Positions 21,710-34,205 of a stretch of 64,000 nucleotides of DNA are shown piece by piece; positions within the stretch are counted from its first letter, which is position 1, and every line of letters begins with the position of its first letter. The notes beneath the pieces were generated by a model. The model worked only from the letters and a program-made list of their open reading frames with translations, was not told where the DNA came from and did no database searches. Source of the stretch: Chondrosia reniformis (taxonomy: Eukaryota > Porifera > Demospongiae > Chondrillida > Chondrillidae); contig OX359191.1 of assembly GCA_947172415.1 (NCBI GenBank), forward strand, positions 8,355,130 to 8,419,129, read 5' to 3'. Position numbers and translations under genes: made by a program.

Positions 21710-24480
21710 TAAATTTCTATACAAGAATCTAATGTACATTTAGTGCTGTAACTCTGTCAATTGGAAAGATGTGAAGCTGAAACTTGCTGTCAGCATTCAC
21801 AGACATCCTTAAAGCATATCCAAAGAGTTTTACAAATTTTGATGTTCACTCATATTTGCCCTATCTCTCACCATACATTAAATTTGTATAGCAGAATCTA
21901 ATGTACATTTAGTGCTGTAACTCTGTCAATTGGAGAGATGTGAAGCTGAAACTTGTTGTCAGCATTCACAGACATACATAAAGCATATCCAAAGAGTTTT
22001 ACAAATTTTGATGTTCACTCATATTTGCCCTATCTCTCACCATACATTAAATTTGTATACAAGAATCTAATGTACATTTAGTGCTGTAACTCTGTCAATT
22101 GGAAAGATGTGAAGCTGAAACTTGTTGTCAGCATTTACAGACATCCTTAAAGCATATCCAAAGAGTTTTACAAATTTTGATGTTCACTCATATTTGCCCT
22201 ATCTCTCACCATACATTAAATTTGTATACAAGAATCTATTGTACATTTAGTGCTGTAACTCTGTCAATTGGAAAGATGTGAAGCTGAAACTTGTTGTCAG
22301 CATTCACAGACATCCTTAAAGCATATCCAAAGAGTTTTACAAATTTTGATGTTCACTCATATTTGCCTTATCTCTCACCATACATTAAATTTGTATAGCA
22401 GAATCTAATGTACATTTAGTGCTGTAACTCTGTCAATTGGAGAGATGTGAAGCTGAAACTTGTTGTCAGCATTCACAGACATACATAAAGCATATCCAAA
22501 GAGTTTTACAAATTTTGATGTTCACTCATATTTGCCCTATCTCTCACCATACATTAAATTTGTATACAAGAATCTAATGTACATTTAGTGCTGTAACTCT
22601 GTCAATTGGAAAGATGTGAAGCTGAAACTTGTTGTCAGCATTTACAGACATCCTTAAAGCATATCCAAAGAGTTTTACAAATTTTGATGTTCACTCATAT
22701 TTGCCCTATCTCTCACCATACATTAAATTTGTATACAAGAATCTATTGTACATTTAGTGCTGTAACTCTGTCAATTGGAAAGATGTGAAGCTGAAACTTG
22801 TTGTCAGCATTCACAGACATCCATAAAACATACCCAAAGAGTTTTACAAATTTTAATGTTCACTCATATTTGCCCTATCTCTCAGCATACATTAAATTTG
22901 TATACAATAATCTATTGTACATTTAGTTCAATAACTCTGTCAATTGGAAAGATGTGAAGCTGAAACTTGTTGTCAGCATTCACAGACATACATAAAGCAT
23001 ATCCAAAGAGTTTTACAAATTTTGATGTTCACTCATATTTGCCCTATCTCTCAGCATACATTAAATTTGTATACAAGAATCTAATGTACATTTAGTGCTG
23101 TAACTCTGTCAATTGGAAAGATGTGAAGCTGAAACTTGTTGTCAGCATTCACAGACATCCATAAAACATATCCAAAGAGTTTTACAAATTTTGATGTTCA
23201 CTCATATTTGCCCTATCTCTCAGCATACATTAAATTTGTATACAATAATCTATTGTACATTTAGTTCAATAACTCTGTCAATTGGAAAGATGTGAAGCTG
23301 AAACTTGTTGTCAGCATTCACAGACATACATAAAGCATATCCAAAGAGTTTTACAAATTTTGATGTTCACTCATATTTGCCCTATCTCTCACCATACATT
23401 AAATTTGTATACAAGAATCTAATGTACATTTAGTGCTGTAACTCTGTCAATTGGAAAGATGTGAAGTTGAAACTTGTTGTCAGCATTCACAGACATCCAT
23501 AAAACATATCCAAAGAGTTTTACAAATTTTGATGTTCACTCATATTTGCCCTATCTCTCAGCATACATTAAATTTGTATACAATAATCTATTGTACATTT
23601 AGTTCAATAACTCTGTCAATTGGAAAGATGTGAAGCTGAAACTTGTTGTCAGCATTCACAGACATACATAAAGCATATCCAAAGAGTTTTACAAATTTTG
23701 ATGTTCACTCATATTATAATTTGCCCTATCTCTCACCATACGTACATTAAATATTTGTATAGCAGAATCTAATGTACATTTAGTGCTGTAACTCTGTCAA
23801 TTGGAAAGATGTGAAGCTGAAACTTGTTGTCAGCATTCACAGACATCCTTAAAGCATATCCAAAGAGTTTTACAAATTTTGATGATCACTCATATTTGCC
23901 CTATCTCTCAGCATACATTAAATTTGTATAGCAGAATCTAATGTACATTTAGTGCTGTAACTCTGTCAATTGGAATGATGTGAAGCTGAAACTTGCTGTC
24001 AGCATTCACAGACATCCATAAAACATATCCAAAGAGTTTTACAAATTTTGATGTTCACTCATATTTGCCCTATCTCTCACCATACGTACATTAAATTTGT
24101 ATACAAGAATCTAATGTACATTTAGTGCTGTAACTCTGTCAATTGGAAAGATGTGAAGCTGAAACTTCCTGTCAGCATTCACAGCTATCCTTAAAGCATA
24201 TCCAAAGAGTTTTACAAATTTTGATGTTCACTCATATTTGCCCTATATCTCACCATACGGACATTAAATTTGTATAGCAGAATCTAATGTACATTTAGTG
24301 CTGTGACTCTGTCAATTGGAAAGATGTGAAGCTGAAACTTGCTGTCAGCATTCACAGACATCCATAAAACATATCCAAAGAGTTTTGCAAATTTTGATGT
24401 TCACTCATATTTGCCCTATATCTCACTATACTTTAAATTTATATACAAGAATCTAATCTACATTTAGTGCCGTAACTCTG
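21710..24480 (+). repeat. Satellite array, forward orientation, block 3
   Basis: About 16.4 monomers. From about 20100 on, the sequence repeats about 3526 bases later with almost no change, so block 3 plus element copy 4 is a recent copy of block 2 plus copy 3. Confidence 0.96.
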
Positions 24481-24579
24481 TCAATTGGAAAGATATGAAG
24501 CTGAAACCTCTTGGCTGTATGCACATATAGCTATACAGTATATCCTGCTAGTTTTGTAAAATTTCAAAAAAGGATACCC

Positions 24580-25235
24580 GAGTTACTGCAGATCCAAAAA
24601 TACCCTATTCTAAAGTATTGAAGATTCGCCAACCACAAGCGTTTTCATAGGCAATTACTTTATTTAAATAGAAGATAAAACCTTATAATAGTAGGCCTAC
24701 CTGGACACATCTCTATGGTGGTTGCGGTTCCCATAGAGGTTGGTAGCGCTTAGACTCTGAAGCTGTCTCCTAATCGGTTGGTGCCATAGAGACGTGCTCA
24801 CCAATAATCCGGATTTCGGGGGGGTTCCACGTAATGTGGGATTGGCATCTGATATCTTAGGATTCATATGAGTCGGCCATATCGAGAAGAACTGGTTCTT
24901 CTCACGCAAGTGACACCCAAAGCTCAACTCGGCAGAGCGTTACCACCGATCCCGGCCTCTGAGCGTCGTGGATGGTAGCGTTCGGTATGGTCCAATTTTT
25001 TTCCTTTGGAGTTTCTTTAGCAGTCGATTGGCGATTTTTCACTTTAGCGACATCCATATATTATAATATGGACAGATACTACTTCAAAACAATCAAGTAT
25101 TACAGAGTGAATATCCATGTGCATTAAAATCTTTAAAAGCGTTCTCGTCATTCAAATATACATATAAAAGTAACGTATTTTCAATATTCCCTTCTCTAGG
25201 TCGGCCATTTATATTATTACGAAACTCCCGTACAT
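24580..25235 (-). pseudogene. Embedded element, copy 4, broken exon
   Basis: It appears identical to copies 2 and 3 with the same stop-creating deletion. It lies 3526 bases after copy 3. Confidence 0.7.
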
Positions 25236-25239
25236 TAAA

Positions 25240-25420
25240 TTTCTATACAAGAATCTAATGTACATTTAGTGCTGTAACTCTGTCAATTGGAAAGATGTGA
25301 AGCTGAAACTTGGTGTTAGCATTCACAGACATCCTTAAAGCATATCCAAAGAGTTTTACAAATTTTGATGTATACTCATATTTGTCCTATCTCTCACCAT
25401 ACATTAAATTTGTATACGTA
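25240..25420 (+). repeat. Last forward satellite monomer
   Basis: One forward unit follows element copy 4 and ends ..ACATTAAATTTGTATACGTA, where the orientation switches. Confidence 0.85.
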
Positions 25421-25424
25421 AGTT

Positions 25425-26190
25425 AATGTATGTTGAGAGATAGGGCAAATATGAACAAAAATTGAAACTTCTAAAACTCTGTGGAAATGTTTCATACATG
25501 TGTGTGAATGCTGACATCAAGTATTGGCTTCACATCTTGCTGTTTGATGGAGTTACGACCCTTAATGTACATTAAAATCTGCCTTACTAAGTTAATGTAT
25601 GGTGAGAGATAGGGCAAATATGAACAAAAATTGAAATTTATAAAACTGTTTAAAAATGTTTCATACATGTTTGTGAATGCTGACATCTAGTGTTGGCTTC
25701 ATATCTTGCTATTTGATGGAGTTACGACCCTTAATGTACATTAAAATCTGCCCTACTAATATAAGTTAATGTATGGTGAGAGATAGGGCAAATATGAACA
25801 AAAATTGAAACTTCTAAAACTGTTTGGAAATGTTTCATAAATGTCTGTGAATGTATATTATACCAAGTTTAAGTTTCATATTTACCGATTTGATGGAGTT
25901 ACGGCACTAAATTTATATACATTTGTTAAGTTAATGTATGGGGTAAATTTATGTAGAAATCAAAATTTCTAAAACTGTTTGGAAATGTTTCATACATGTC
26001 TGTGAATGCTGACATCAAGTGTTGGCTTCTCATCTTGCTGTTTCATGGAGTTACAACCCTTAATGTACATTAAAATCTGCCCTACTAAGTTTATGGTGAG
26101 AGATAGGGTAAATATGAACAAAAATTGAAATTTCTAAAACTGCTTGGAAATGTTTCATACATGTCTGTGAATGCTGACATCTAGTGTTGG
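25425..26190 (-). repeat. Satellite monomers, reverse orientation, right edge
   Basis: About five reverse units carry AAGTTAATGTATGGTGAGAG, GGGCAAATATGAACAAAAAT, CATACATGTCTGTGAATGC and GGAGTTACGACCCTTAATG. They resemble the 16370-16690 block more than the forward monomers and are more diverged from each other than the inner units. Confidence 0.88.
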
Positions 26191-27072
26191 CTTCACATAT
26201 ATAATATTTTACCAATTTTGCTCAATTAATTAATGTATTAATATACCAAATACCAATCCTGTGGAATGTCTTGAGTAAACTATAATAATCTATGCAGCCA
26301 GCTCAAATGGCAAGTCAAAAAAACAACTATGGACAGCTAGCTCAAAGTGGCAAGTTAAAAAACAAAACAGCCAAGGACAGCTAGCTGAAAGTGGCAAGTC
26401 AAAAGCAAAATGGACAGCCATCTGAAATGGATGCATATTGATTACAGGAAGTTGCTTAATATTTGGTTTAGTCTTTTTCAATCATGAGTTTTGTAGCATT
26501 TGAAATCTTGATACCTTAAAATAGGTGATTTTCAGATCATATTGTTGAAGCATTTGACCTTTATGGAACAAGTTGCTAAGCCTTCTCTTAATTCAAATCA
26601 GATCTCTAAGCCTTTCGATCTCTTCTAAACAGGTCTCTATATCATTTTGTTGTTCCTGTACACTTTAGTGCAAATCTCATCCATAAATAGGATTTCAAGA
26701 GTCAGTCTCAATTTCGGTAACTGACTAAATCTTTATATATATATCCTAAGCTCTCTCAATCTCTGTATGACGCTCCTTCATTTTCGGGATTCAATTATTT
26801 CCTTCTGACCTCTCTTGTAATTACGTTTCTTTCATTATTTGACCTGACTTTAGAACCTATATAAATGTTCCTTAACTGCGAGACTCAGAACACTGTTTTG
26901 CATCCTCTTTTAGACTAGTGAGACTTAGGACTTTACCTAGTATATACTGTATATAGGCACAATACAGTAATGTATTCCAGTGTATTTTAATGTTCAAACA
27001 TAAAATTATACAAATTAAAGTATCTAATCTTATAAAAAAGAGACTATGAAAGAGCAGTGCATCACAAACAGT
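26190..27072. other. Gene-free interval downstream of the kinase gene
   Basis: Apart from the three-copy repeat above, I see only AT-rich unique sequence here. It would hold the 3' untranslated region of the kinase gene. Confidence 0.6.
26290..26430 (+). repeat. Short tandem repeat, about 50-bp unit, three copies
   Basis: The blocks GGACAGCTAGCT, AAAGTGGCAAGT and CAAAAAACAAA recur about every 50-60 bases. It lies just past the satellite edge, in DNA without a gene. Confidence 0.75.
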
Positions 27073-30000
27073 TTAGGCAGATTTTTCTGCAAGTTCTGTG
27101 CTTTTCTCCAGCAGCCACTCTGCAGCCCTGTTGACCTTCATTTGGCAATGCCTAAGGGCACTGCGACAGTCTTCTACACTTATATATGGAAACTGCATCT
27201 TCATCAGGCTATCCACCTTCAATATGATGACAGCCTCCTTGGGATTCCAGTTGGACCTTTCCAAGGCCACAACACAGTCACCTCTAGAAGTGTCCTCCAA
27301 TTGAGTCTTAACACTCGCAACTAGTGCAAGTTGCTACAGTAAAGTATTAGAATTCCCTTGTGAATAGACAATTTCTGAGCTAATTGCCTAATCAAAGTTG
27401 TAGCCAGATACCATTAATGTACGTATACGTACCTCATCATTAAGGTGGTCTGGTAGGGATGGCAGAATAGAAGCACTCTGTGGAGGGAGTGAAGGCAGGT
27501 CTTGTCCCCTTCTTCTTTCCTCTATAAAATCTTCTTCATGGATCTGGGACCTTCTGATAGTAACATAAGCACTATTATCGACACCAGAGCTGCGGTCATT
27601 AACTGTTGCACTTGAAGTGTTTTTGGAGTGGAGTGTGAGAGGTGGAGGAAGGTCATATTCCCCAGCTTCCTGGTCGTCTTCAGTCAGTACACTTATCCCA
27701 GGTTTCATGGTAAGATATGCTTGATTCGTTTCATAATGGCCAGCTCCTATAAGTAGTAAACAGACAACAGTAAATAGGGAATACACTAAATACCTTAATC
27801 TTCTTCAGGTTGAAAGTAAAAAGGAAAAGTATAGTACATTATTCTGTGCATTAGTCGGTGTAGGAGCTAAGCAATATGTCATGATATTTATAGAGATGGT
27901 GAAGCTGTATATCATAAAGTAATTAGTATGATATACCATAGAAAGGTTTACACTGAGCCAATCTCACCAGGATGAAGGGTCTGGCTCCTGGCACCTTGTG
28001 ATGGGGGAGGAGACAACACAGGATGGGCTGGTGGCTCATGACTAGCGGATCTCTGTCTCGGCTTAGGAACAGGGACTGCTGCCTTTTGTGGGCTTGTTGG
28101 CGTGGTCGTGACTTCTGAAGTTGTGGGTATTAGAGGGATATTCTTCAGTCTAATGTTGTCATAATTTCTTGTAGTGGATGACTCACGGGTGATAGGATCA
28201 ACAGGCTGATTCCTCAAATTAACATTATCGTATCCTTTGGAAACTCTCTTTTCGTGGTCTGACAAATCAGGTTCCAGTGTTGATGTTGGACGCTGGACTA
28301 CAGTTTTCTTTACATCATCATATAATATCTTAGCTGCACCAGGATCGGGGAGTTCTATATTGTAGCGTGTATGTACCATAAATATATAGGTGCAAAACAT
28401 CATTCATATATACTTGTGTTTGTAGTGGAGTGATAGAAATGACACATAACAGACAGTACTGCTTCAATCATGTCTCCCTATATTTCAAACTATATTTATA
28501 CTCACACCACGGAATCATTCAAGGGATACTGATAGGATGGCCATCAGCAACTATATGTACTTATGTACTTATGCCAAGGATTCACAGAAGATCAAGAAAA
28601 AGAAAAAGACAAAGACTCCCAGGATCACTGATGAAGGGTGGAATTCCCAGAAACGGCTGTCTGACCCAGTGGAGAAGAAGATGAAAGCAGGGAAAAGAAG
28701 GAAGAAAAGACTCCTGTATCTTCATCCAAAGCTCTCTTCAGGTTTAGTTCCCCTAAAGGCTCTTTTATAGAATAGGCATATAGCATGTAGGAAAATGGTA
28801 TCTTTAGATTTTTCTTATGTAAATCAGACACATGGTAAGTACTGTATAGAAAGATGGACTAGGTTTATGTACCTTCATAAGTGTGAGGTAAATCTTCACC
28901 AATTCTACAAAGGAAACAAGACATTAACTAGGTTACTATATAAAAGACAAATTGGCAGATTAACACACTAACTTACATACATAGCATATACAAACTGTAT
29001 TATATAAAGCAGGCTGATTTATCCATTAATGAATGAATTACAACTGAAATCTAACCAGGACAGCATTTAACCCACTTACTGCTCGTATACTCCTTCCGGG
29101 ATCTCTTGAGCATTTTTGGTGTCAAAGGTGACGTCTGCAATGTTAAACACTCCGATATCTCCACTAGCAGTCATCCCGAAACATACACCATCATCCTCTC
29201 TGAGTCAAATAAGGAAATATGAAACAATCCATCATTCTGTATGCATGTGACACACTGATACACCTTTTGATTTTCGCTTGTTTAAGATGTACAGTAAGTC
29301 ACCTTTGTGTAATGTAGACAGGTTCTCCAATGTTCATTCCAACTTGTCTCAGATCTTTATTGCCTATGACACGTCGACAGGCAATGGCCTTCTCAGGTGG
29401 TTTCTGGATACAATACACACATACAAAACAACACAACATATTGTATTTCAAACATATGACATGCACACACAATATACGTATATATTCCCAGGGGTCAAAG
29501 AAAACCAGACCCTATTGTATTTTTAGAGATACATACATTCAAATATGTACATATAGACTTTACAATGTTGTGAGGACTTACTGATTTGAGCCTCTCCCTA
29601 ATCTCAACAAAGGATGGTCGCTTAGCGGGGTTAGGATGCCAACATTCTACCATGATGTCATACACAGAGGGAGGACAGAGCTTGGGACGACCCAAGCGAT
29701 TGCCTTGCAAGAGATTTCTTCTCACCTACAAACAAGGCGGAGATGACCCATTCACTCAGCTGCTAGCCCTGTTTGTTGACATGTACATATAAATAGCATA
29801 CTCTACAGATAAAGGCCTGCAATATATATGTGTAATATATATGTAATATAGAGTAAGGCTTGAACATGTAGTTTAGGAGACCTTACATCACGCAAACTGA
29901 TCTCTCCCCAAGGCATGTTACCGTGAGAGAATATCTCCCAAGCGGTCACACCAAAACTCCAAATGTCTGACTCAGTAGAGTAGCGCGATTCATTAAGGGT

Positions 30001-32930
30001 CTCCAATGAAGCCCTATATTTAAGACACATGCATAGGTATATGTAAATGATGCTAAAAATAACTTGGACATGAATTTGAAATGAGGTATAACTAACAGAA
30101 TAGAAATTCATTTCTACTGAAAGATCTTAAAATTAAGTTTTATATGTACCAGGCATAAGCAATCCTCTTTGAAGCCACACTCATGCTGATCAGTCCTACT
30201 GATTCCTCCAGAATTCTAGCCATTCCAAAGTCAGCAATCTTAGCCTGAACATGATAGGTACACTGACATCAGTAGGTAAGGAAGTGTGACACGAGTGACA
30301 CAAGAGTGACATGCTGTCAAGGAAGTGTGACACAAGTGACACAGAAGTGTGACATGAGTGACACAAGAGTGTGACATGAGTGACACAGAAATGTGACACG
30401 AGTGATACAGAAGTGTGACATGAGTATACACCTCCCTCATATAGCTGATCCACCCACTACAAAACAACTCAACAGCCACCTACGTATATACACGCTTACA
30501 CACTGCAATACAGCAATACTCACACAATCTGGTTTGGAGAGCAGTACGTTTCTGGCTGCCAGATCCCTATGTACAATGTTGTGCTTAGCAAGATATGACA
30601 TCCCGTCTGATATTTGAACACAGTATCGATGCATCAGTTCTATATGGATCCGCAGTCCTGCTTTGTGAAGGTAAGCTATAAGGGACCCATGTTCAGCTAA
30701 CTCTTCCACCTGAATCAGAAGCAGAGAGTCGTACACATAAAGACTTCATATGCATGACAATCCCAATCAAGACGTAACTTATAGTGTACATCAGTAGCAA
30801 TGATATTGAAAGGTAACTACGTAGTTAGGTAAAATATATGTAAATAATGAATGTACCTGTTTAGTTGACTAAGCACTTTATGTAACATGCACAAAGGAAA
30901 TATACTTAAATGAGAGTGCAAAGATTTGAATATCAAGTAGGGACTCCTACCAGCATGGGTTCTCGGTCTATACTGAGTCCATACATTCTTATGACATTTG
31001 GATGCTTAATCTTGACCAGGGACTGGTACTCCCTTATCAATACACCGACCTCATTAATCTCAATCAGTTTTACAGCAACAGGAATCTAGTGAAACGATAC
31101 ATACACGACACATAAGCTACCTCAACAGCAAAGTACACAGTAATTAATATGCTTACATGTACATAGGTATAGTATAAAGTTATCAAACTGAACATTAAAC
31201 CTTTAGGCAGTGACAATAATTGTTTCTACGTATCTTAAATGACTGGGAGGCAATCACCATTTCAAAAGAACATTGATCCCCCCAGCCTAGTTAAGACCTT
31301 AGTCACTGGTCTGGAGTGATAATCCATATTATATGTGACTGAAAGGGTAGGGCATTACTGATGCATATACACTACCTCTATGCCATCCTTCAACCAACAG
31401 CCTTTGTATACATTGGCGTAAGCACCTTCGCCCAATTTGGACTGTAGTCTGATGGTCGCACTCTCAATGAGCACCTCTGCAGGCTCAGCTACATACGCGT
31501 TCTCCTCCTGATCAGCAGCTGATTTTGGACCTTCCACCTTCAGCCACTCATCGGTGTCTTTATCAAATTTGTTCCTTCCCAAAGACTACGGAAAGAACAG
31601 TTAGTGTCAAGACTTTAGAACATATTCCATCCTACATAAACAGCCAAAAACTCACAAAAGATCAACAAGAAGACTTCCAAAGTCACTAATGAAGAGTGGT
31701 ATTCCCAGAAACAGCTGTCTGGCCAAGTGAAGCAAGGAAGAAACGAAGCCTATAACTGTATCCCCATCCAAAGCTCTATAGATTTGCACTAAGTCATTAG
31801 TCTAAGAAGACCAAATGAGGCTTCACCTAGGGAGCTTCTAGAAAGACTCTCAGGGTCACTGATGAAGGGTGGCATTCCCAGAACCAGCTGTCTGGCCCAG
31901 TGGAGAAAGGAAGCATAAAGGGAAGACTCTTGTGTCCTCATTCAAAGCTCTTACTGGATATACGTAGATATACTGTTACCGTAGAATAGAAGTAATATGT
32001 AGGAAAGTACTGTTTCATGACCTACATACGTATGTACTATATACAAGAAATTGTTCACATTCTAAACTGACATTTTGAGAATGAAACTAATACTATTAGA
32101 ATAGAGTGAAACTAAAATGCATTTACTGAATAAATATTGATTTCTATATAAACAAATATTTGAACAATTGAATAGATGATAAGAACTTTTGTAAAATAAA
32201 GGACTGCTATATAAACTGGGAATGATGAGTTGATGCAGCAATAAAATAACCTTGGTGAAATATTGTATATAAAAATAATGGTTGTGATAAAGAAAATATT
32301 TTAAGCAATCAGCAACACTTCTTTATACCAAAGATTAAGACGTTTCAAGTTGTAAGCCTTCATTAGTTAGTCATCTTAATCCATAGTTTGAGGGAGTGTT
32401 GTGATTGTTTAAACTTTTCTTTATCGTATTGATGTAACAAGTACACTACCCAACTGAGACTCCACCTTTCATTTCTAAATAATGGTTGTAACATGTAACT
32501 GTTACTATATTTCGTCAGTCCTATATACTCACCTCTGGCGCCTGATAGTTCCATGTCTGGTATAGTTATAAAGCACAAAGACCACACATTAGGTATGTAT
32601 GAATAATAGGAATCCATTTAAATGACCACACATAGATGCGTTTTATGGGCGAGATCTATCTGTCAAAAAGTAATTCTCCATACGGTACCTCACCTTAATC
32701 TTGGACATTTTTCCAAAATTTTGGTCCAATTTTTTGACCAAGCGATCAATTTCTAGTTCCTTGAAGCCAATTGTTCTCAGACTATTTGAAGAGGCTGCTT
32801 TCAAATGGCTTATCCTTGTTACTCCCTCATTCAGCAGCTTTTCATAATAACCATTCAACTGGTAGTGGTGGAGAAAGTTAAAAAGACGGCGCCTTTCTAC
32901 AGCCTCAGAATCGACACCTCCTTCAGCCAT
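27073..32930 (-). CDS. TNK2: ACK/TNK2-like non-receptor tyrosine kinase
   Basis: Fourteen exons join in phase, giving about 780 residues. Exon 1 (32694-32930) is a SAM-like domain (FNFLHHYQLNGYYEKLL). The kinase domain follows, with glycine loop GEGAYANV, VAVK lysine, HRDLAARN catalytic loop, DFG and SDIWSFGVTAWEIF. Next are an SH3 domain (29080-29403; AIACRRVIGNKDLRQV..GEPVYITQR), a proline-rich tail with YDNV and YDNI tyrosine motifs (27968-28354), DNSAYVTI (27433-27746) and a C-terminal UBA-type region (27073-27306; LKVDSLMKM, DCRSALRH, VNRAAEWLL). This order and the LKV(D/E) segment match ACK1/TNK2, a cytoplasmic kinase that works downstream of receptors and Cdc42 and in endocytosis. I see no CRIB motif after the SH3, so Cdc42 binding is doubtful. 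The APE motif reads SLE. Introns carry dispersed repeats and a minisatellite. The symbol is given by family, not by proven one-to-one orthology. Confidence 0.9.
28572..28768 (-). repeat. Dispersed repeat family 1, copy in a kinase intron
   Basis: It contains CACTGATGAAGGGTGGAATT, CCCAGAAACGGCTGTCTG, CATCCAAAGCTCT and GGTTTAGTTCCCCTA, the reverse complement of the 8858-9005 copy. Confidence 0.8.
30285..30430 (+). repeat. Minisatellite in a kinase intron
   Basis: Variants of GTGACACAAGAGTGACATGA and GTGACACAGAAGTGTGACAT repeat many times. Long frames through it (HTSVSLVSHF) come from the repeat, not from a gene. Confidence 0.9.
31650..31960 (-). repeat. Dispersed repeat family 1, two adjacent copies
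   Basis: Two copies (31650-31800 and 31835-31960) follow one another in one kinase intron, each with a TCACTGATGAAGGGTGG-like block, CAGCTGTCTGGCC and CAAAGCTCT. Confidence 0.78.
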
Positions 32931-34205
32931 TTTAAATCCTAGTCCTTACGTAAATGGGGGGGGTTTCAACCAGGGTATTCCCCGACCTAGCAGGCTACGT
33001 AATGTGTACTGTTAATGCGATTGGATTTTTTTCCTCCTTCATTCTAGCTTGGCAACTACAAAGTAGACTATATGTAATCGGCACCACATTGAACTAGAGT
33101 GTTATGATTAGTGCATACCACAAATATTACAAAAGCAGCCTGCTTGTCGAGATTGTCCTTGGAAACCATCAAAATATGACTGACCAACTGCAGACTGAGG
33201 TGGTAGTCCCAGGCGGGACACCTTAACATCCAGTGGCAGACATCTTCAACCTCCATTCCTTACATACTCTCTCCTCCCTCTCCACTCCCTGCCACCCTCC
33301 CACTTGTATCTGGAATGCTGCTGTGCCTTCTCTTAGCTATATATTAAGCACTGGCTAATCATACATCTGAACTAAGGTTTAGTGGCTGTGAAGCCAAACT
33401 GCTCCCATATGCTTGCTAGTGCTTAAAGCACAGTTAATGTTAAGTACCAGTAATTGTACATGTGAATGATGTGCTTAACCGCTTTCATATGTACAAAATG
33501 CACTGGAATTTTGAATATTTAATAATAATATACACAATAGCAAGTTGTACACACACTAGTTGAAATATTATTAAACCTGCATTTCTATACAAATTACATT
33601 ACTAGTTGAAATATTAAAGGATCACAGGTTGGACAGGATTATCTTAAATTGAAAACATACATAAAATTGTTTTATAAGGCCAGGTAAATTATTGCATGCT
33701 ATTTTGTCTGCCCTATATAGCTTGGCAACTTTGAAGTTATTACAAAGTATACTATATGTAATTTGTATAGAAATGCAGGTTTTATAGTACAGTATATATG
33801 GTTATGTATGGTTATGTGAGAGGAGGATTGGCTACAGAAAATCTATATGTATAGGAGAGGGTGAATCCCAATTATTATATTTTAATGGCTGAATCCTTAA
33901 TTGTCATGAATATGGATTCCTAAGACCTTTTAAACCCTGTGAACTCCCAACTTGTATGGTTTAGTCTTACAAGTTTAATAATAAATCTCAGTCAGCCAAC
34001 TATTATAAACCAATAACAGACCCTATTTTATGCATGCTTGATAAGCCAGTTAGTTCTTCAATTTAAAATCATCTGACAAGTTTCAACAATAACACATAAA
34101 TAAAAGCACATTAACCTTAAGAACACTGTATGGTTCTGAGTACATTACGATTACATGTAATAAATAATAGAAACATACAGTCAATGAAGATTAAGATAAA
34201 AGGCA
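32931..34205. other. Intergenic interval between kinase and NAA38 genes
   Basis: Apart from the retroelement-like frame at 33068-33256, I see AT-rich unique sequence and two similar phrases with CTTGGCAACT..AAAGTA (33047-33070 and 33720-33755) that suggest another diverged repeat. No gene is evident. Confidence 0.55.
33068..33256 (-). pseudogene. Possible non-LTR retrotransposon C-terminal fragment
   Basis: A 62-codon frame reads VEDVCHWMLRCPAWDYH near its start. This has the spacing of the Cys-His tail found after the reverse transcriptase of many non-LTR elements (..E(D/T)..H...CP.(W/F)..). It continues KDNLDKQAAFVIFVVC. No reverse-transcriptase core is nearby, so at best it is a relic. 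A chance frame is possible. Confidence 0.35.

Noticed and set aside
18732..23633. Series of 60-codon frames starting MERCEAE in the array
   Set aside because: They arise because each satellite monomer contains the same ATG and the frame crosses into the next unit. The unit length of 169 is not a multiple of three and there is no sign of selection on the reading.
16700..25420. CRISPR-like regular repeats
   Set aside because: The whole 169-bp unit is repeated without unique spacers, in a genome with introns and animal genes, so it is satellite DNA.
30196..30479. Frames rich in HTSVSLVSH on the minus strand
   Set aside because: They are a translation of the GTGACA minisatellite.
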